From Ruminimicrobiellum sp045223915 (GTDB taxonomy: Bacteria > Elusimicrobiota > Endomicrobiia > Endomicrobiales > Endomicrobiaceae), in the NCBI GenBank assembly GCA_045223915.1, contig JBGUZU010000026.1, positions 1-32,833 of the forward strand: a stretch of 32,833 bases of DNA. The letters run 5' to 3'. Below, piece by piece: positions 7,346 through 14,848 of this stretch; positions within the stretch are counted from its first letter, which is position 1; each line of letters starts with the position of its first letter. The translations under genes and the position numbers were made by a program. Under the pieces are notes generated by a model. The model worked only from the letters and a program-made list of their open reading frames with translations. It had not been told where the DNA came from and searched no databases.

Positions 7346-9034
7346 ATGTTATTGAAGATTGCAAAACTTTCCAAGTTGGGAATTATCATAGAAGCAATAT
7401 TAGTGGGGATTTTGTCCGGAATAATAGTAATATTGTTTAATTGGTGCATTTCTAATTTGTTTTCTTTTAACCAAAGTTTTTTATCACAAATTCCGTTAAT
7501 ATTAAAAGTATTTATATTTCCGATTATAACTTGTTTGGCAGGTTTAATTGTGGGAATACTTGTATTTAAGGTTGCACCCGAAACAAAAGGGAGCGGTATT
7601 CCTTTTGTAAAGTTGGCATTGATGCGGTTGGGTAAAAAAATAAGAATCAGAAGTATGTTTATAAAATTTGCAGCGGGTGTTATAGGTATAGGCAGCGGCT
7701 TTTCTTTAGGAAGGGAAGGACCGAGTGTTCAGCTTGGTGCCGGTTGCGGTGCCGTGATTTCAAGATTATTTAAAAAGAACGGAACAAAACAACACAATTT
7801 AATAACTGCAGGTGCAGCTTCGGCAATAGGAGCAACTTTTAATGCCCCTGTTGCGGGAACAATTTTTGCCGTTGAAGAACTTACAAGAAAGTTTTCCGTT
7901 TCAACATTGTTTACCGTTCTTATAGCAACAGTTTCCGCGGTAACCGTATCAAGACATTTTGTGGGGGAAAATCCCTCTTTTTTTATACCGGAACTGCAAA
8001 ATCTTCCTAAAATTTCGTTGGAAAGTCTTGTTGTTTTTATAGTATTGGGAATAATTGTAGGCGTTTTCGGTGTGTTGTTTGCCAAAACAATTTTCTTAAA
8101 CCAAAAAGTGTTCGATAAAATAAAAGTTCCAAACTATATAAAGCCTGCAATAGCAGGTTTTGTTATAGGTATTGTGGGTGTGTTCCTGCCTTATGTTTTA
8201 GGTTCCGGCAACATTTTTATTTCACAATTGTTTCAATACAAATTTACTCTTTCGTTAATAGCAATAATATTTGCAGTAAAATTTTTAGTTACTCCGTTAT
8301 GTTTTTCTTCGGGTGCTGCAGGGGGAATATTTTTCCCTGTTTTAATGTTGGGCTCGTTTTTGGGTTATATTGTAGGTTCAATATCAAATGTTATCGGAAT
8401 AGAAATAAATTTGGTTACGATATCCATTGTCGGTATGGGCGCATTTTTGGCGGCGGTTGCAAGAACACCGATAACCGCCATAGTTATGGTTTTCGAATTG
8501 ACCGGCGATTATCATCATATTTTGCCGGTAATGTTAAGTATTGCCGTTGCGGATTTGGTTGCACAATTGTTCGGACATGAACCGATATATTCAACTTTAA
8601 TTTTGAAACAATCCCAAAATACGAAAGAGAAAGAAACTTTATGTGAACTGAAAGTTGTTGATGCTATGGATAAAAATGTTGTTAATGTAACATTAAAAAC
8701 AAAAATTTCCGAAATACCGAATTTAATGAAACAAACAAAATATAATGTTTTACCGATATTAAACGATAACAATGTTGTTGCAGGCAGCATTTCAAAAGAA
8801 GAAATTGATGACTATATTTTCAGTAACAAAAATATTGATGACAGTATAGAAAATATAATGAATCCGGAACCTGTAACCGTTAACCAAAAAGAAAATTTAT
8901 ATAAAGCCCTTTTTGTTTTACATACCAACGAAATTTTGGATGTTATAGTTGTAGATGATACAAACAAACTTGTCGGAATATTATGCAGGAAACAAATTGT
9001 TTTTGAAGACCGCTTTTCGGATATTATTATGTAG
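7346..9034 (+). CDS. ClC-family chloride channel/antiporter with CBS domains
   Basis: A 562-residue membrane protein with the full ClC signature: GSGIP (82-86, anion site), GREGPSVQLG (122-131, gating glutamate Glu124), FNAPVAGTIFAVEE (165-178), and GGIFFPVLMLG in the second half. Glu178 matches the internal proton glutamate of E. coli ClC-ec1, so Cl-/H+ exchange is more likely than a passive channel. The fluoride-exporter version of the gating motif is absent. Residues about 440-560 form two CBS repeats, which commonly bind adenine nucleotides and regulate transport. The start is uncertain: there is no ribosome site before the ATG, only a -10 box 9 bases away, so a leaderless mRNA or a TTG start a few codons later is possible. 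It converges with rex with 45 bases between, where no clear terminator is seen. Confidence 0.92.
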   Translation: MLLKIAKLSKLGIIIEAILVGILSGIIVILFNWCISNLFSFNQSFLSQIPLILKVFIFPIITCLAGLIVGILVFKVAPETKGSGIPFVKLALMRLGKKIRIRSMFIKFAAGVIGIGSGFSLGREGPSVQLGAGCGAVISRLFKKNGTKQHNLITAGAASAIGATFNAPVAGTIFAVEELTRKFSVSTLFTVLIATVSAVTVSRHFVGENPSFFIPELQNLPKISLESLVVFIVLGIIVGVFGVLFAKTIFLNQKVFDKIKVPNYIKPAIAGFVIGIVGVFLPYVLGSGNIFISQLFQYKFTLSLIAIIFAVKFLVTPLCFSSGAAGGIFFPVLMLGSFLGYIVGSISNVIGIEINLVTISIVGMGAFLAAVARTPITAIVMVFELTGDYHHILPVMLSIAVADLVAQLFGHEPIYSTLILKQSQNTKEKETLCELKVVDAMDKNVVNVTLKTKISEIPNLMKQTKYNVLPILNDNNVVAGSISKEEIDDYIFSNKNIDDSIENIMNPEPVTVNQKENLYKALFVLHTNEILDVIVVDDTNKLVGILCRKQIVFEDRFSDIIM

Positions 9035-9079
9035 ATCTGTTTTTAGATATATTATTATTTAAAAGAAAAATCCGTTTCG

Positions 9080-9694
9080 CTACTTTTTTTCAATATTGAA
9101 CTGCAAAAAACTTCCTATCAGATTCTCATTCCAAACCTTAATATCTTTCGGAACATCCAATATGCACGGTGTAAAATTCCAAATGTTTTTTATACCCGCA
9201 CCTGCAAGATAGTTTGCCGTTGTTTTTGCATTTTCTCTGGGTACGGTAAGTATGGCAAAATCCACTTTCATTTTTGTTGCAAGTGTTGCCACTTTGGTTA
9301 CATTGAAAACTTCTTTACCGTTAATGAAAGAACCTATCTTTTTTGTGTCCGTATCGAACATTGCAACGATATTTAATCCGTAATCTTTAAAACTGTTATA
9401 CTTGGCAAGTGCAGAACCCAAATTTCCGGCACCTATAATAAAAGCATTTCGTTGTTGCTTAAAACCCAACTTTTCTTCTATTGTCTTTTTTAACTTTTTG
9501 GCATCGTAACCAACACGGCATTTACCTAAATCGGAACTGCCGAGATATTTTAAATCTTTTCTTACCTGGGAATTATCTATATTTAACAGTTCGGCAATTT
9601 TTTTGCTTGAAATATATTGTTCGCCTTCTCTTAAATCGTCAAGTATAAAATGGTATAAAGATAAACGGTTCAAAACTTTATCGGGTATATTCAT
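9080..9694 (-). CDS. rex: Redox-sensing transcriptional repressor Rex
   Basis: A 204-residue Rex protein of normal length. Residues 1-80 are the winged-helix DNA-binding domain, with SSKKIAELLNIDNSQVRKDL as recognition region. Residues 83-190 form the Rossmann NAD(H) domain with FIIGAGNLGSAL (GxGxxG at 88-93). The last helix mediates dimer domain swapping in known Rex structures. Rex binds DNA when NADH is low and leaves it when NADH rises, which derepresses fermentative genes. GAGGA about 8 bases upstream fixes the start. It lies 60 bases downstream of adhE on the same strand, and a Rex-type operator is present at the adhE promoter (12443-12460). The arrangement implies control of adhE and its own expression by the same site. 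Confidence 0.95.
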   Translation of the reverse strand: MNIPDKVLNRLSLYHFILDDLREGEQYISSKKIAELLNIDNSQVRKDLKYLGSSDLGKCRVGYDAKKLKKTIEEKLGFKQQRNAFIIGAGNLGSALAKYNSFKDYGLNIVAMFDTDTKKIGSFINGKEVFNVTKVATLATKMKVDFAILTVPRENAKTTANYLAGAGIKNIWNFTPCILDVPKDIKVWNENLIGSFLQFNIEKK

Positions 9695-9708
9695 AAAAAT
9701 GTCCTCTT

Positions 9709-9739
9709 ATAAGGGCAGACATTTGTTGCCTGCCCTTAT
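9709..9739. other. Hairpin in the adhE-rex spacer
   Basis: A perfect 10-bp stem, ATAAGGGCAG (9709-9718) with CTGCCCTTAT (9730-9739), closes an 11-base loop. In the direction of adhE-rex transcription the next bases are the rex ribosome site, and no T run follows. On the + strand a T-rich stretch does follow, but no + strand gene ends here. It is more likely an mRNA processing or stability element that sets the adhE:rex ratio than a simple terminator. Confidence 0.6.
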
Positions 9740-9754
9740 GAATGTTTTTATTTT

Positions 9755-12424
9755 TTACACAATACCGTTATAAGCATTTAAGAATATTTGTTTAATTTCC
9801 GACATTAACGGATAAACAGGGTTTGCGCCGGTGCATTGATCATCGAATGCTCTTTCTACAAGAGTATCGAGATTTTTCATGAACTCGTCTTCTTTTACAC
9901 CGAACTCTTTTATGGATTTAGGTAAATTGATTTTTGTCATTAAATCATCAACCGCTTTTATTAAATTATTTGTTTTTTCGTCATCGTTTTTACCGCCCAA
10001 ATCAAGTTCGTCTGCAATTTGTGCATATTTCATTTTTGCATTGGGATACTTGTATTGCGGGAACGTGGCTTGTTTTCTGGGCCTGTCGTTGGAATTGAAT
10101 TTTATAATTTGTCTTATTAAAAGTGCATTTGCCACGCCGTGCGGAATGTTGTACATTGCGCCGAGCTTGTGTGCCATAGAATGACATAATCCCAAAAAAG
10201 CATTTGCAAAAGCCATACCTGCTATTGTTGCGGCATAATGCATTTTTTCTCTTGCTTTAGGATCTTTTTTACCGTCTTTGTATGAACGGGGAAGATACTT
10301 GAACACAAGTTTTGTTGCTTCCAAAGCGTTGGAGTTTGTAAAGTTTGTTGCCATGCAGGAAACGTATGCTTCCAACGAATGTACCAAAGCATCTATACCG
10401 GAAGCGGCTGTAAGACTTTGCGGCATACTGTCAACAAAGTTAGGATCGACAATTGCCATGTTAGGTGTTAAAGCATAATCTGCAATTGCATATTTGTAAT
10501 GTGTTTTTTCATCGGTAATAATCGAGAACGGTGTAACTTCCGAACCTGTACCCGATGTCGTCGGTATACATACCATAGTGGCTTTTTTGCCTAAATCAGG
10601 TATTTGGCAGATTCTTTTTCTTATATCCATAAACCTCATGGAAATATCTTCAAAGTTTACGTCCGGTTGTTCATACAACAACCAAAGAATTTTACCGGCA
10701 TCCATAGGTGAACCGCCGCCCAAAGCGATAATTACGTCCGGCTCGTAAGTTCTTATCATTGTAAGAGCTTCATCTATAGTTGCAAGTGTCGGGTCCGGTT
10801 TAACATCGAAAAACATTTGATGATCTATTTCCATTTCATCCAAAACATCGGTAATATTTTCAACAGCACCGGAATTGAACAAGAAACGGTCTGTAACAAT
10901 AAATGCTCTTTTTTTACCTTTAAGTTCTTTAAGAGCAAGGTCCAAGCATCCTCTCTTAAAATATATTTTTTGCGGAACTTTAAACCATAACATATTTTCT
11001 CTCCTTTCGGCTACAGTCTTGTAATTTAACAAATGTTCTACTCCGATATTTCCCGATATCGAGTTGCCGCCCCACGAACCGCATCCGAGCGATAACGAAG
11101 GTTCAAGTTTAAAGTTGTAAATATCTCCTATACCGCCCTGCGATGACGGTGTGTTAATTAATACACGGCAGGAAGGCATTTTTTCCGCAAAAACGTTTAT
11201 TCTTTCTTTTACTCTTGCATCCGTGTATAAAACGGAAGTGTGGCCGGGTCCGCCCTTGGATACAAGTTCGTAAGCCATTTCCGTTGCCTGTTCAAAGTTC
11301 TTTGCTTTGTACATCGTTAATATAGGTGAAAGTTTTTCTCTTGAAAAAGGATCGTTCCAATCCACTTTCGGTCTTTCGCATAACAACAATTTGGAATCCT
11401 GCGGAATTTTAAATCCGGAAAGTTCCGCTATTTTTTGCGGTGTTTGACCTACTATTAAAGGATGCGCGGTTCCTCTTTTTGCATCTATGAAAGGAAGTGC
11501 AACCATCTTTTTCTCGTCACTTTTACTTACAAGGTATGCACCTCTGTAAATAAACTCTTTTTTGATTTTTTCGTAAACGGATTCAACAACAACAACCGCT
11601 TGTTCGGAAGCACATATCATACCGTTATCAAATGTTTTAGACATTATAATCGAAGATACGGATGCTCTGATATCGGCAGTTTCATCTATAACGGCACAAG
11701 CATTTCCCGGACCTACACCGAGTGCGGGTTTTCCCGAAGAGTATGCCGCTTTAACCATTCCCGGTCCGCCGGTTGCTAAGATGCAGGCAATATCCGGATG
11801 ATGTAACAATGCATCCGAAAGTTCCATTGAAGGAGTATCTATCCAACCGATAATATCTTTCGGAGCTCCGGCTTCAACGGCGGCGTTAAGAACAACTTTT
11901 GCCGCTTCTATTGTACTTTTTGTTGCTCTGGGATGAGGGGAAAATATAATTGCATTTCTCGTTTTTAATACTATAAGTGATTTAAATATTGCCGTTGATG
12001 TGGGGTTTGTTGTAGGTATGATACCTGCAATAATTCCCAAAGGTTCGGCAACAATTTTTATACCGTTTTCTTTATCTTCGCTTATTATTCCGCAGGTTTT
12101 TGCATATTTGTGTTTATTGTAAATGTATTCGGAAGCATAATGATTTTTTATTATCTTATCTTCCAAAACACCCATACCTGTATCTTCCACCGCCATTCTT
12201 GCAAGCGGAATTCTTACTTTGTTTGCTGCGGTTGCCGCCGCTTTAAAAATTTTGTCTACCTGCTCTTGGGAATAATTTGCATATTCCGTTTGAGCTTTTT
12301 TTACTCTGGCAATTAAAGCATTTAATTTTTCTACCGTATCAACAATGTTTGGTGCGGTATCTTTTTCGGTTTCTGTTATCTTTGCTTTAGTAACAGTCCC
12401 TTTAGGTTGTTTTTTCTTAGGCAT
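9755..12424 (-). CDS. adhE: Bifunctional acetaldehyde-CoA/alcohol dehydrogenase AdhE
   Basis: An 889-residue fusion, close to the 891 residues of the E. coli enzyme. It reduces acetyl-CoA to acetaldehyde and then to ethanol with two NADH, the main electron sink of many fermenters. Residues about 30-470 are the aldehyde dehydrogenase domain, with IIPTTNPTST and the catalytic Cys271 in DNGMICASEQ. After a linker, residues about 480-889 form the iron-dependent alcohol dehydrogenase. It has IIALGGGSPMDAGK for NAD and GLCHSMAHKLGAMYNIPHG with metal-ligand histidines. The enzyme normally assembles into spirosome filaments. An extra lysine-rich stretch (MPKKKQPKGTVTKAKI) of about 27 residues precedes the usual start. 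AAGGAG stands about 9 bases before the ATG. Promoter and Rex operator lie immediately upstream, and rex follows. Confidence 0.97.
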   Translation of the reverse strand: MPKKKQPKGTVTKAKITETEKDTAPNIVDTVEKLNALIARVKKAQTEYANYSQEQVDKIFKAAATAANKVRIPLARMAVEDTGMGVLEDKIIKNHYASEYIYNKHKYAKTCGIISEDKENGIKIVAEPLGIIAGIIPTTNPTSTAIFKSLIVLKTRNAIIFSPHPRATKSTIEAAKVVLNAAVEAGAPKDIIGWIDTPSMELSDALLHHPDIACILATGGPGMVKAAYSSGKPALGVGPGNACAVIDETADIRASVSSIIMSKTFDNGMICASEQAVVVVESVYEKIKKEFIYRGAYLVSKSDEKKMVALPFIDAKRGTAHPLIVGQTPQKIAELSGFKIPQDSKLLLCERPKVDWNDPFSREKLSPILTMYKAKNFEQATEMAYELVSKGGPGHTSVLYTDARVKERINVFAEKMPSCRVLINTPSSQGGIGDIYNFKLEPSLSLGCGSWGGNSISGNIGVEHLLNYKTVAERRENMLWFKVPQKIYFKRGCLDLALKELKGKKRAFIVTDRFLFNSGAVENITDVLDEMEIDHQMFFDVKPDPTLATIDEALTMIRTYEPDVIIALGGGSPMDAGKILWLLYEQPDVNFEDISMRFMDIRKRICQIPDLGKKATMVCIPTTSGTGSEVTPFSIITDEKTHYKYAIADYALTPNMAIVDPNFVDSMPQSLTAASGIDALVHSLEAYVSCMATNFTNSNALEATKLVFKYLPRSYKDGKKDPKAREKMHYAATIAGMAFANAFLGLCHSMAHKLGAMYNIPHGVANALLIRQIIKFNSNDRPRKQATFPQYKYPNAKMKYAQIADELDLGGKNDDEKTNNLIKAVDDLMTKINLPKSIKEFGVKEDEFMKNLDTLVERAFDDQCTGANPVYPLMSEIKQIFLNAYNGIV

Positions 12425-12442
12425 ATCTCATCACTCCTTTTA

Positions 12443-12460
12443 TTGTGATTTATTTCACGA
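12443..12460 (-). promoter_or_regulatory. Rex operator
   Basis: The + strand reads TTGTGATTTATTTCACGA, an inverted repeat TTGTGA-N6-TCACGA. It matches the known Rex consensus TTGTGA-N6-TCACAA at all but one position of the half sites. It begins 3 bases after the -10 box of the adhE promoter and would cover the transcription start, so bound Rex blocks initiation. Confidence 0.88.
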
Positions 12461-12463
12461 TTA

Positions 12464-12492
12464 ATTATAAAATATAAAAATATATTTGTCAA
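12464..12492 (-). promoter_or_regulatory. Consensus promoter of adhE-rex
   Basis: Read on the - strand: TTGACA (12492-12487), exactly 17 bases, TATAAT (12469-12464). Both boxes are perfect sigma-70 matches. The start point would fall inside the Rex operator. Confidence 0.88.
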
Positions 12493-12591
12493 TAAATATT
12501 TTGTAAATATATTGATTTTATAGATGTTTTTAGTTTTTGATAAACTTGATTAATTGAGATTTTTATCCCTATTATTTTTTATTGTTATAGC

Positions 12592-12740
12592 GAAGCAACT
12601 TTATCTTTTAAATTATAACTTTGTATTTGTCTCAATCGAGTACCAATCGCTACTGCTTACTTTTATGTACACTTCATTCGTCAAATACTTCGTTATAATT
12701 TAAAATCTTGAAAGTTTTTGAAAGCCAAGAACAAGGTATG
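12592..12740 (+). repeat. Hairpin element copy E1
   Basis: Three nested stems: AACTTT (12597-12602)/AAAGTT (12711-12716); the 14-base perfect pair 12606-12619/12692-12705 (TTTTAAATTATAAC and its complement); and GTATTTG (12623-12629)/CAAATAC (12682-12688). Three-base internal loops TTT/TTC separate the inner two stems. The loop carries CTCAATCGAGTA and TATGTACACTTCATTC. It shares flanks with E0 and E2 but not stem sequence. It occupies most of the 440-base space between adhE and the first OMP gene; no ORF is evident. Confidence 0.7.
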
Positions 12741-12793
12741 TAATTTTGTAGAATTTATAATTTATAATGTCGGTAAAAATTGTAAAACAATTT

Positions 12794-12823
12794 TTGACAA
12801 AATATAAGTTGATTTTTTATAAT
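12794..12823 (+). promoter_or_regulatory. Promoter of the first small OMP gene
   Basis: TTGACA (12794-12799), 18-base spacer, TATAAT (12818-12823). Both boxes are perfect. The start point would be about 35 bases before the ATG at 12865. Confidence 0.8.
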
Positions 12824-12864
12824 AACCGAACAGTGAAATATTCTTTATAATAAGGAGATAATAA

Positions 12865-13446
12865 ATGAAAAAAAGTTTATTGGTGTTGTTGTTAGCAGTA
12901 GCAATGGTAGTACCTGCATTCGCAGAAAAAGGTGAAATGTCTATTAATGGAAAATTGGGTTTAGGTGTAATCAGCAGCGTTTCAGTAAATAGTGACGAAG
13001 ATGAATATTATGTTTTAAAAACAGATATGCCTTTTATGTTGGGCGCAGAATTTTTCTATGGGGTAATAGATTGTTTGTCTGTAGGAGTTGGTGTAAATTA
13101 CCTTTTTGATACTTCTGCTAAAGTTGCTTCTGAAGTAAAAGGTGGAACAACAAATATTTATTTGGCGGTAAAACCTGAAATAAAAACAAATTCCGATATA
13201 TTTTCGAGCGTATATTTTGTAGGTCAAATAGGTTTGAGTATGGGAAGAACCAAGATTTATGAAGGTGAACCATCAATGGATAGCGGATTATATTTAGGTA
13301 CAGGTTTCGGTACAATAATAAAAGATGTAGTTTTAGTTGAACTTATATTCTCGACATCTAACAGCACTATGAAAGATAGTGGCGAATCAATAGATTTGGA
13401 ATATGATGTAACGTCACTTAACATTGGTTACAAGTTCAGTTTTTAG
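12865..13446 (+). CDS. Small outer-membrane beta-barrel protein, paralogue 1
   Basis: A 193-residue exported protein. The signal peptide (MKKSLLVLLLAVAMVVPAFA) ends in an A-x-A site at residue 20. The mature part alternates hydrophobic and polar residues as in eight-stranded OmpA/OmpX-like barrels and ends NIGYKFSF, a C-terminal aromatic typical of BAM substrates. It shares landmarks with three other proteins in this window (18346-18945, 20971-21561, 23687-24271): G-A-E-F-F early, TNIYLAVKPEI in the middle, a VYFVGQIGLS strand, GLYLGTGFG and the final GYKF. AAGGAG lies about 8 bases before the ATG and a consensus promoter is upstream. It stands alone on its transcript and ends at a strong hairpin. 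Specific function is unknown; it could be a structural porin-like or adhesion protein. Confidence 0.8.
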   Translation: MKKSLLVLLLAVAMVVPAFAEKGEMSINGKLGLGVISSVSVNSDEDEYYVLKTDMPFMLGAEFFYGVIDCLSVGVGVNYLFDTSAKVASEVKGGTTNIYLAVKPEIKTNSDIFSSVYFVGQIGLSMGRTKIYEGEPSMDSGLYLGTGFGTIIKDVVLVELIFSTSNSTMKDSGESIDLEYDVTSLNIGYKFSF

Positions 13447-13497
13447 TCATTGCGAAACCGCGGTGGCGGTGTCATCCCGTACTTGATACGGGATCTA
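13447..13497. repeat. GC-rich palindromic intergenic repeat
   Basis: Begins TCATTGCGAAACCGCGGTGG and contains the perfect stem ATCCCGTA (13474-13481)/TACGGGAT (13487-13494) with loop CTTGA. It is much richer in GC than its surroundings. Dispersed repeats of the form GTCATCCCGTACTTGATACG are familiar intergenic elements in several AT-rich bacterial genomes. It is probably a mobile palindromic repeat copy. Confidence 0.5.
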
Positions 13498-13508
13498 TAA
13501 AAAACAAT

Positions 13509-13545
13509 AAAAAAGCAGGAAGAAAATTTTCTTCCTGCTTTTTTT
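13509..13545. terminator. Bidirectional terminator after OMP paralogue 1
   Basis: A 36-base perfect palindrome (13509-13526 with 13527-13544), with GCAGGAAGAAAA in its left half, flanked by A runs on the left and T runs on the right. It can stop the OMP transcript and the convergent metallophosphoesterase transcript. The following bases to 13629 are short AT-rich near-repeats (ATTATACATTG, TAATTTCTAAT) with no gene. Confidence 0.8.
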
Positions 13546-13629
13546 CATTCATTATACATTGTAAATTATACATTGTACATTGTTGTTTCTTCTTCCCGTT
13601 TTTTTGTTTTAATTTCTAATTTCTCATTT

Positions 13630-14394
13630 CTAATTTCTGATTGTTTTTAACACTTTTTCCACCGTTTCGAATTTCGGTTGTTTTTTTGTGTTGAGTTCAA
13701 AGTAGCAGGTATGTTCAGGCGAATCTACAAGAATTAAGTTTGTTTTTTTATTTGTAACAAATATCGGTGCAAGTTTTGTTTCGCTGTGTCCTACCAACTG
13801 GTTACTAAAATATGAATCTTTCATTAATGAAAACGGTCTTATCCATGTGGGAGTTTGTGTAACTTCGTCTCCGCTCGGACTTAACTTTCCGGTCCAATCG
13901 AAATAATGAAAGTTTTTTTTCAATAACATTTTGTTGCACCAATCAATAATGGTTTCTTTATCGGGATCAAATCCTTTTTCTTTTTGGTTGTTTACCCAAG
14001 TGTTTGAAAAACCGGCATGGGATATTACCCAACCGTCATATTCCACGGCAATTTTAAAATGTTCAATGTTATTCAAAAATGCTTGTGCAATTTCTTTGTC
14101 GTGTTCGTGTTGGTGCCCGCTTACAAGTTTTGATTTGGGATTTTTTGATAAATAAGATAAACAGTGGTTCCCTAAAAGTAAATCAATTTTATCGGGATAA
14201 TTTTGTTTGTAAGATACAACTTTGTTTATTGTGTTTACGGGATTATGTTCAGGATCGTGCCACCATATCTTTTCCAACCAGTTATCGACATAGTCACCCA
14301 AAAAAACAAGTTTATCCAACCGGTTGATATTGTTTTCAACCATTTTGATAAAGTGTGTTGTTTGGTGAACATCAGGTATTATTCCTATAAGCAT
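13630..14394 (-). CDS. Calcineurin-like metallophosphoesterase
   Basis: A 254-residue cytoplasmic protein with the metallophosphoesterase metal motifs in order: IIPDVH (Asp8, His10), FLGDYVD (Asp34, Asp37) and LLGNH (Asn76, His77). Later come a SHAGF motif and a VGHSET motif supplying further metal histidines. The order and the GDYVD form resemble Ser/Thr-phosphatase-like or diadenosine tetraphosphatase-like members, but the substrate cannot be named. There is no ribosome site before the ATG. A TATAAT box ends 8 bases upstream, so the mRNA probably starts at the ATG itself. The first motif starts at residue 5, so a later start is not possible. It shares the palindromic terminator at 13509-13545 with the convergent OMP gene. 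Confidence 0.85.
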   Translation of the reverse strand: MLIGIIPDVHQTTHFIKMVENNINRLDKLVFLGDYVDNWLEKIWWHDPEHNPVNTINKVVSYKQNYPDKIDLLLGNHCLSYLSKNPKSKLVSGHQHEHDKEIAQAFLNNIEHFKIAVEYDGWVISHAGFSNTWVNNQKEKGFDPDKETIIDWCNKMLLKKNFHYFDWTGKLSPSGDEVTQTPTWIRPFSLMKDSYFSNQLVGHSETKLAPIFVTNKKTNLILVDSPEHTCYFELNTKKQPKFETVEKVLKTIRN

Positions 14395-14401
14395 GTATGC
14401 T

Positions 14402-14429
14402 ATTATACATTATTCTTTTATTTTGTTAA
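14402..14429 (-). promoter_or_regulatory. Promoter of the metallophosphoesterase, apparently leaderless
   Basis: Read on the - strand: TTAACA (14429-14424), 16-base spacer, TATAAT (14407-14402). The ATG begins 8 bases after the -10 box, where transcription normally starts. Confidence 0.6.
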
Positions 14430-14451
14430 TACTTTTTTTACAAAATAATCA

Positions 14452-14503
14452 ATGCATCCGTACATCTATACCTATATTCTTCAAAATTACAGAGTGATTT
14501 TTA
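14452..14503. repeat. Intergenic repeat copy, inverse of 17039-17092
   Basis: Contains CATCCGTACATCTAT and the hairpin AAAATTAC (14483-14490) AGA GTGATTTT (14494-14501). Read in the opposite direction, the spacer between ilvN and ilvC has the same order of sequences and an analogous hairpin; roughly three quarters of about 50 positions agree by eye. Confidence 0.45.
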
Positions 14504-14505
14504 GT

Positions 14506-14534
14506 TTGACAAACTAAGTTTGTAAAGGTATAAT
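14506..14534 (+). promoter_or_regulatory. Consensus promoter of the ilv operon
   Basis: TTGACA (14506-14511), 17 bases, TATAAT (14529-14534). It is a perfect sigma-70 promoter. Transcription would start near 14541 and run through the T-box leader. Confidence 0.88.
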
Positions 14535-14540
14535 TTTCGG

Positions 14541-14824
14541 TATTAAATGCATTGATGCGGAGCAGTAAATATTAATTTGTCTAAAGAGAAGTGTCGGTTG
14601 GTGCAAGACATTGGCAAAACATATTGAAGTCACCGCGGAGCAGCTGTAAGAAATCGTTATAAGCGAAAGTAGAAACAGACGGATTCTCACCGTAAAAGAG
14701 AAAAAGTGCATCCTGAGTCAGGATGAAAAAGAGTGGTACCGCGGAAGTTTTTTATACTTTAACAATTTTAGTGCTTTCGTCTCTTTAAGTTATTTCGTAT
14801 AACAACGGAGATGAAAGTTTTTTT
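14541..14824 (+). ncRNA. T-box leader of ilvB, valine (GUC) specifier
   Basis: The T-box sequence GAGTGGTACCGCGG (14731-14744) is nearly canonical and pairs with the uncharged tRNA acceptor end through its bulge. Upstream, stem I shows the GATGCGGAGCAGTAA entry, GGTTGGTGCAAG, and the specifier segment GAAGTCACC. In well-known T-boxes the codon follows GAA and precedes ACC, which reads GUC, a valine codon, at 14629-14631. Stem III is CATCCTGAGTCAGGATG (about 14708-14724). The terminator is CTTTCGTCTC (14774-14783) with GAGATGAAAG (14808-14817) and seven T's. Uncharged tRNA-Val should stabilise the antiterminator and allow ilvB-ilvN expression. The T-box call is very secure; the codon reading is likely. 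Confidence 0.93.
14774..14824 (+). terminator. Regulated terminator of the ilv T-box leader
   Basis: Ten-base stem 14774-14783/14808-14817 with one G-T wobble, followed by T at 14818-14824. The alternative antiterminator uses the T-box sequence 14731-14744. The ilvB ribosome site GGAGG (14834-14838) lies just beyond. Confidence 0.85.
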
Positions 14825-14848
14825 GTTGTTGGTGGAGGTAAGACTATT

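Noticed and set aside
7129..7440. 103-codon frame on the + strand
   Set aside because: It is antisense to the start of the 156-residue gene and crosses the promoter and start of the ClC gene; no coding character.
13509..13544. Transposon terminal inverted repeat
   Set aside because: The palindrome has A and T runs at its ends and lies between convergent genes, which fits a bidirectional terminator.
14514..14711. 65-codon - strand frame over the ilv leader
   Set aside because: It is antisense to the T-box leader, whose RNA motifs explain the sequence.
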